A model generated the notes under the pieces. It was not told where the DNA came from. It saw only the letters and a list, made by a program, of their open reading frames with translations, and ran no database searches. Positions 63,922-64,000 of a DNA stretch of 64,000 nucleotides are shown here, piece by piece. Position 1 is the stretch's first letter; each line of letters starts with the position of its first letter. The DNA lies in contig NZ_JACWMW010000003.1 in assembly GCF_014773275.1 (NCBI RefSeq), positions 124,001-188,000 of the forward strand, given 5' to 3'. Both the position numbers and the translations under genes were made by a program. Source of the stretch: Mucilaginibacter rigui (GTDB lineage: Bacteria > Bacteroidota > Bacteroidia > Sphingobacteriales > Sphingobacteriaceae).

Positions 63922-64000
63922 ATAGACCAGACACTTTAATGACAAATTAATTATTTATTAAACTTTTTAACATTTATTGAAAACCTTTCGGTATCTTTAA

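Overview
The window is chromosomal DNA of a Bacteroidota bacterium, most likely a Sphingobacteriaceae member close to Mucilaginibacter or Pedobacter. The evidence is the -33 TTTG / -7 TAnnTTTG promoter type without Shine-Dalgarno sequences, DUF4290 next to murA, several SusC/TonB-plug style secreted proteins, a FtsE/LuxC-like/ferredoxin block, and many dispersed palindromic repeats at gene borders. No rRNA, tRNA, CRISPR array, phage or intact insertion sequence was seen. Genus placement is an inference.

Layout. 1-3.1 kb: murA (cut by the window edge) with DUF4290, a palindrome array and a dipeptide epimerase. 3.1-6.3 kb: M20 dipeptidase, a composite repeat, YbjQ, an alpha/beta hydrolase. 6.3-9 kb: a plus-strand run (DUF2520 oxidoreductase, 2Fe-2S ferredoxin, IscX, KdsC-like phosphatase, Maf). 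9-15 kb: secreted M1 aminopeptidase, a membrane protein, Ppx/GppA and a NatAB-type ABC exporter. 15-22 kb: a small beta-barrel, DnaJ-GrpE, FtsE, a LuxC-like acyl-CoA reductase opposite a 2x[4Fe-4S] ferredoxin, an NlpC/P60 peptidase and a WD40 protein. 22-30 kb: a complete histidine operon hisGDCBHAF(IE), preceded by a 20-codon leader peptide with seven His codons and a good promoter. 30-38.8 kb: membrane glycosyltransferase, GmhB and glutamate synthase GltBD. 39-47.6 kb: ordinary metabolic and secreted proteins.

The unusual region is 47.7-54 kb. After a decayed GNAT gene and a lipoprotein gene there are eleven consecutive minus-strand genes for exported peptides of 47-82 residues (48706-51282). 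Every one ends in the same tail, [KR][KS]D[VI][GA]TAD followed by the stop codon. Five of them carry the nine-residue unit NKKDVGTAD four to six times in tandem, so the cluster holds 31 copies of the motif. The 25 tandem units are identical in protein but differ at synonymous codon positions, which argues for selection on the peptide. Divergently, across 332 bp, lies an exported TPR protein with one membrane segment, a coiled coil and a histidine-kinase dimerisation helix (H422) but no ATPase domain; a short conserved-looking gene and an XRE regulator follow. I propose, as inference only, a secreted repeat-peptide system (signal, matrix or effector peptides) with the TPR protein as candidate sensor.

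54-64 kb: UvrD/PcrA helicase, a small membrane protein, a DUF255 thioredoxin-like protein, a SlyD-like isomerase, two small hypothetical proteins and a large TonB-receptor-like outer membrane protein with an Arg/Gly-rich C terminus.
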